A stretch of 45,294 nt of DNA from Muribaculaceae bacterium (GTDB lineage Bacteria > Bacteroidota > Bacteroidia > Bacteroidales > Muribaculaceae): positions 1-45,294 of the forward strand of contig JAHHQT010000005.1 in assembly GCA_020026215.1 (NCBI GenBank). The letters run 5' to 3'. Every line of letters starts with the position of its first letter. The first letter of the stretch is position 1. The notes under the pieces were generated by a model. That model worked only from the letters and a program-made list of their open reading frames with translations. It did not search any database and was not told where the DNA came from. The translations under genes were made by a program, and so were the position numbers. Of the stretch, positions 42,310 to 45,294 are shown in pieces.

Positions 42310-44973
42310 ATGATGAAATCTAAAATTCTATTAGTGTTGCTACTGTTGGCTGTATCGTTGCCGACTATCGCTGTTAAGCGAGAGCATCGTGCTATTTGGA
42401 TGTCTGCTTATGTCAGTGACTGGCCTAACAGCAAGGTTACTGAGCAAAATGCAAACAAACACAAAGAAATCTGTCAACACAATCTTGACACTATTCAAAG
42501 AAACAATTACACTACAATTTATTATCATGTACGTACAATGTGTGATGCAATGTACGATTCTAAATACGAGCCATGGTCTTCTTATATCAGCGGTAATCGC
42601 GGTCAGAAACCTGCATTTGACCCGTTGAAATATATTTTGGAAGAATCTCACAAGCGCGGTATTGAAGTTTATGCATGGATGAACCCATATCGTTATTTGA
42701 ATTCAAGATATACAGATTCATGGGGAAGCGATCCTAAAAACTATGAAAACAGCCATCCTGATTGGTTGATTAAATGGAATAACGGCGAACGTACATGGAC
42801 TATCCTTAACCCTGCTCTTAAAGAAGTAAAACAACGCATCATTGATGTTGTTGGCGACCTTTTGAGTAAATATGACGTTGATGGTGTCGTATTCGATGAC
42901 TATTTTTATCAAGACGGACTTCCATTGGATATGGATGCAAAATGGTATAACGAATATGTCGCTGCCGGTGGTACAATGGGACAAAAAGACTGGCGTCGTG
43001 AAAATGTGAACAGCATGGTTCGCGAATTGAACGCCTATATCAAGGCTACCAAGCCGTGGGTGCGTTTCGGTATCGGTCCTGCCGGTGTAGCCGGAAGCAA
43101 GAAAGAAGTTGCAGATAAATATGGTGTTCGCCCTTCTCCGGGTAGTGACTGGCAATATAATGGTATCTGCTCTGACCCATTGAACTGGTTATATGAAGGT
43201 ACTATCGACTTTATCTCTCCGCAAGTTTATTGGACAATCGGTACTCCTAATGCCGATTATGCACAAATCACTCCTTGGTGGTACGAAGTGGCAAAACAAT
43301 TCAACCGTCACTGCTACATTAGCCAAACTTTGAGCAATTTCGAAGGCGGTGGTTTTGATGAACTTGTCAGAGAAACTGAACTTAACCGTGCATCTGCATT
43401 GGACGAAGCTCCTGGTACAGTTTACTTCCCTTGGAAATATGTCAACTCTCTTCGCGACTATATGAACGGTAAGAAAACTTACCTTTCTCCATATATGCGT
43501 ATGAACTGTTTCCACACTATGTCTTTGACTCCGGCTGTCACTTGGGTGTCTTCTGAAAATCCTGGACAAGTTTCAAACGTGAAATTGAACGGCCGTACTC
43601 TTACTTGGAATGGTCCTGAAAACGTACGTTTCACTGTCTATGCAGTCCCTAACAGCGTTTCATTGACTGGTTTCCACAAAGAATCAGAATATTTGCGTGG
43701 TATTTCTTATAGCAAGAGCTTTACAATTCCTCAATATGAAAAGGACTATCCTGAATTTGGTATTGCAGATTCAGAATTGGGCAACTATAAATATGCTGTA
43801 GCGGTACTTGACCGTTACGGAAACGAATATGCTCCTATATTTGTTGGTGCGAATGTGGTTGACGCTCAAAAACCGGTAGTGACTTATCCTACCAAAAATG
43901 TAAAAGTAGCTCCTGTGTTTACATTCCAATGGAGTGGTGATGCCACTATGTATGAAATCTGCGTTTCAGAAGACGTTGCAATGAAAAAAGTACTTGTCCG
44001 TAAGGAAGTTGCCGCTAATTTCATCGCATCTCCTGAAGTCTGCGAATTCGAAGTGGGTAAAACCTACTACTTCTCTGTTGTGGCACGTGATAACAACAAG
44101 CGTGAAACTCGCTCAGAAGTCATTCCGTTTACTGTAAATGTGTTCCATGTTGTTGCTCCTGAAGACAATGCTACAAAATGCTCTTTGACTCCTACTCTTG
44201 AATGGTCAAATGTAGGTGAGGGTAGTGTCTATGAAGTGACTGTTGCTGAAGATATCAGTTTCAACAAACCTGTAATCGTGGAATCGACTAAAGCTGTTTC
44301 TTTTGTAGTTCCTGCTTATAAATTGTCAGGTAACAAGAACTACTATATGAAGGTAGTTTCTAAAACAGGTGACAAGACTTTCGAAACCAAAGCGGTAATG
44401 TTTACAACAGAAGGTATTGTTGCTGAGGCTCCGGTGTTTGTAAAACCTGCTGTTGACGGTGCAACTATGTTTGCCGATCAAAAAGTTGAGGTAGCTCCTG
44501 CGGCTGGTATCACTGCAACAAGAGTGATGATTTCTGCTTCAACAGCGTTCTCTCCGCGTGCTTCTTACTCGGGTACATTTGAAAACTTCGTGTTCTCTAC
44601 TCCTGAGCTTTCTACTGTCAAAATGGGCTCTAAATATCTTGAAGACGGTAAAACTTATTATGCACGTGCCCGTTACTCTTACTATGATGACGCTCAAAAG
44701 ACTGTAGATACTGAATGGTCACAAGCAGTATCTTTTGTTTATAGCAAAAATGCGAGTGTGAATGACTTGCTTTCTGAAGGTGTTGCCATTGTGGCTGTTG
44801 ATGGTGAAGTTCGCATCAATCAAGTGGCTGAGGTGGTTGAGGTGTTTAATGCAGCCGGTGAAATGGTGGCAAGAGCCGACAATGCAGCTTCAGTAAAGGT
44901 GAATGCAAACGGAGTGATGGTTGTTAAGGCATTTATCGGCGGAAATTTGAATGTGAAAAAGATTGTACTATAA
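42310..44973 (+). CDS. Secreted GHL10 glycosyl hydrolase-like protein with beta-domains and sorting-like C-terminal domain
   Basis: The product of 887 residues has a signal peptide (1-21) and a GHL10 barrel of about 25-400: REHRAIWMSAYVSDWP, YAWMNPYRY, VDGVVFDDYFYQDG (190-203), RFGIGPAGVAG, FISPQVYWTIG. Fibronectin-III-like domains follow (VSNVKLNGRTLTWNGPENVRFTVY; PVFTFQWSGDATMYEICVSED; PTLEWSNVGEGSVYEVTVAED). A sorting-like domain (VVEVFNAAGEMVARADNA) ends KKIVL. It is the intact relative of the pseudogene at 21401 and a distant relative of the 580-residue protein at 11400. The E. coli GHL10 protein DigH cleaves denuded peptidoglycan; the substrate here is unknown. Start 42310 or 42313 (tandem ATG). 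Confidence 0.87.
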   Translation: MMKSKILLVLLLLAVSLPTIAVKREHRAIWMSAYVSDWPNSKVTEQNANKHKEICQHNLDTIQRNNYTTIYYHVRTMCDAMYDSKYEPWSSYISGNRGQKPAFDPLKYILEESHKRGIEVYAWMNPYRYLNSRYTDSWGSDPKNYENSHPDWLIKWNNGERTWTILNPALKEVKQRIIDVVGDLLSKYDVDGVVFDDYFYQDGLPLDMDAKWYNEYVAAGGTMGQKDWRRENVNSMVRELNAYIKATKPWVRFGIGPAGVAGSKKEVADKYGVRPSPGSDWQYNGICSDPLNWLYEGTIDFISPQVYWTIGTPNADYAQITPWWYEVAKQFNRHCYISQTLSNFEGGGFDELVRETELNRASALDEAPGTVYFPWKYVNSLRDYMNGKKTYLSPYMRMNCFHTMSLTPAVTWVSSENPGQVSNVKLNGRTLTWNGPENVRFTVYAVPNSVSLTGFHKESEYLRGISYSKSFTIPQYEKDYPEFGIADSELGNYKYAVAVLDRYGNEYAPIFVGANVVDAQKPVVTYPTKNVKVAPVFTFQWSGDATMYEICVSEDVAMKKVLVRKEVAANFIASPEVCEFEVGKTYYFSVVARDNNKRETRSEVIPFTVNVFHVVAPEDNATKCSLTPTLEWSNVGEGSVYEVTVAEDISFNKPVIVESTKAVSFVVPAYKLSGNKNYYMKVVSKTGDKTFETKAVMFTTEGIVAEAPVFVKPAVDGATMFADQKVEVAPAAGITATRVMISASTAFSPRASYSGTFENFVFSTPELSTVKMGSKYLEDGKTYYARARYSYYDDAQKTVDTEWSQAVSFVYSKNASVNDLLSEGVAIVAVDGEVRINQVAEVVEVFNAAGEMVARADNAASVKVNANGVMVVKAFIGGNLNVKKIVL

Positions 44974-44998
44974 TCTATAGTATATTCTGGTATATTAT

Positions 44999-45040
44999 AA
45001 AAAGTCGGCATTTCGAGTTTATTCGGAATGCCGACTTTTT
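44999..45040 (+). terminator. Terminator of the intact GHL10 gene
   Basis: AAAAAGTCGGCATT (44999-45012) pairs with AATGCCGACTTTTT (45027-45040), perfect 14 bp, with a short inner TCG/CGG helix and a T-run at the stem end. Confidence 0.9.
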
Positions 45041-45096
45041 ATAGGTGTATAAGAGAGGGTAAATCGTTACATTTTTGAAAAGCAATGAGTAATATG

Positions 45097-45251
45097 TTGT
45101 GATATGTCAGGAAAAAGGCTTATCTTTGCGGTACGTTACAAAATAAGATTCAAGAATAGTGTGCAGAAACTTATTATTTAGAGCTTTGTGAACTTTTTTT
45201 TGAAAATTAATTTGAAAATATTTGGGAGATAAAAATATTTGCGTAACTTTG
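45097..45251 (+). promoter_or_regulatory. Two tandem promoters for an off-window transcription unit
   Basis: First: TTG (45097-45099), 21-bp spacer, TATCTTTG (45121-45128). Second: TTTG (45221-45224), 19-bp spacer, TAACTTTG (45244-45251), only 43 bp before the window end. No open frame of note lies between 45041 and 45294. Behind rpsU-xer-hpf, Bacteroidales often have tRNA genes and tuf, so a tRNA/tuf unit may follow; that is inference. Confidence 0.65.
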
Positions 45252-45294
45252 CACTCGCTTTCACTCCTTTGTGTGGATATGAAGTGCTGAAAAT

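Noticed and set aside
1..45294. CRISPR array, rRNA genes or IS elements
   Set aside because: No regularly spaced direct repeats, no rRNA signatures and no transposase frame were seen on either strand.

Overview
The window looks like a chromosomal segment from an anaerobic member of the Bacteroidales (Bacteroidota). The evidence is a SusC/SusD pair, many SPII lipoproteins, five products or remnants ending in a type IX secretion (T9SS) sorting-like domain, a VorB/Kor-type 2-oxoacid:ferredoxin oxidoreductase, near absence of Shine-Dalgarno sequences, and many promoters of the Bacteroidota form TTG/TTTG, 19-21 bp, TAnnTTTG. I do not assign a genus.

Left part (1-11.3 kb): the tail of an unknown gene, a four-gene 2-oxoacid:ferredoxin oxidoreductase operon, tRNA-Val(TAC), a tripartite RND efflux operon (outer-membrane factor, adaptor, pump) ending with a small PII/CutA-like protein, and a stand-alone TrpB2-type tryptophan synthase beta chain.

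Secretion and uptake part (11.3-27.6 kb): a GHL10 glycosyl hydrolase-like protein, a SusC-SusD locus with two further surface lipoproteins (one with a PKD domain), a GHL10 pseudogene with five lesions, and two paralogous secreted proteins of unknown function. The last ~200 coding bases and terminators of these two paralogues are nearly identical, although their bodies have diverged. A 39-residue membrane protein with its own promoter and terminator follows. An intact relative of the pseudogene lies at 42.3-45.0 kb.

Middle part (27.7-32.0 kb, minus strand): a HAD phosphatase lipoprotein and a 905-residue SF1 (Upf1-like) helicase with a C-terminal Vsr/DUF559-like nuclease fold. The helicase gene lies 300 bp from the 3' end of tRNA-Leu(TAA) and is the best candidate here for an undescribed defence gene.

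Right part (32.2-45.3 kb): a thioredoxin-fold lipoprotein with a MarR regulator, a sigma-54-activator/LptE/TPR/SecG envelope operon, murI with a DUF4465 lipoprotein, aminopeptidase P with a gamma-carbonic-anhydrase-like protein, then rpsU with a long structured leader, a XerC/D recombinase and hpf. The window ends in promoter sequence for an off-window transcription unit.
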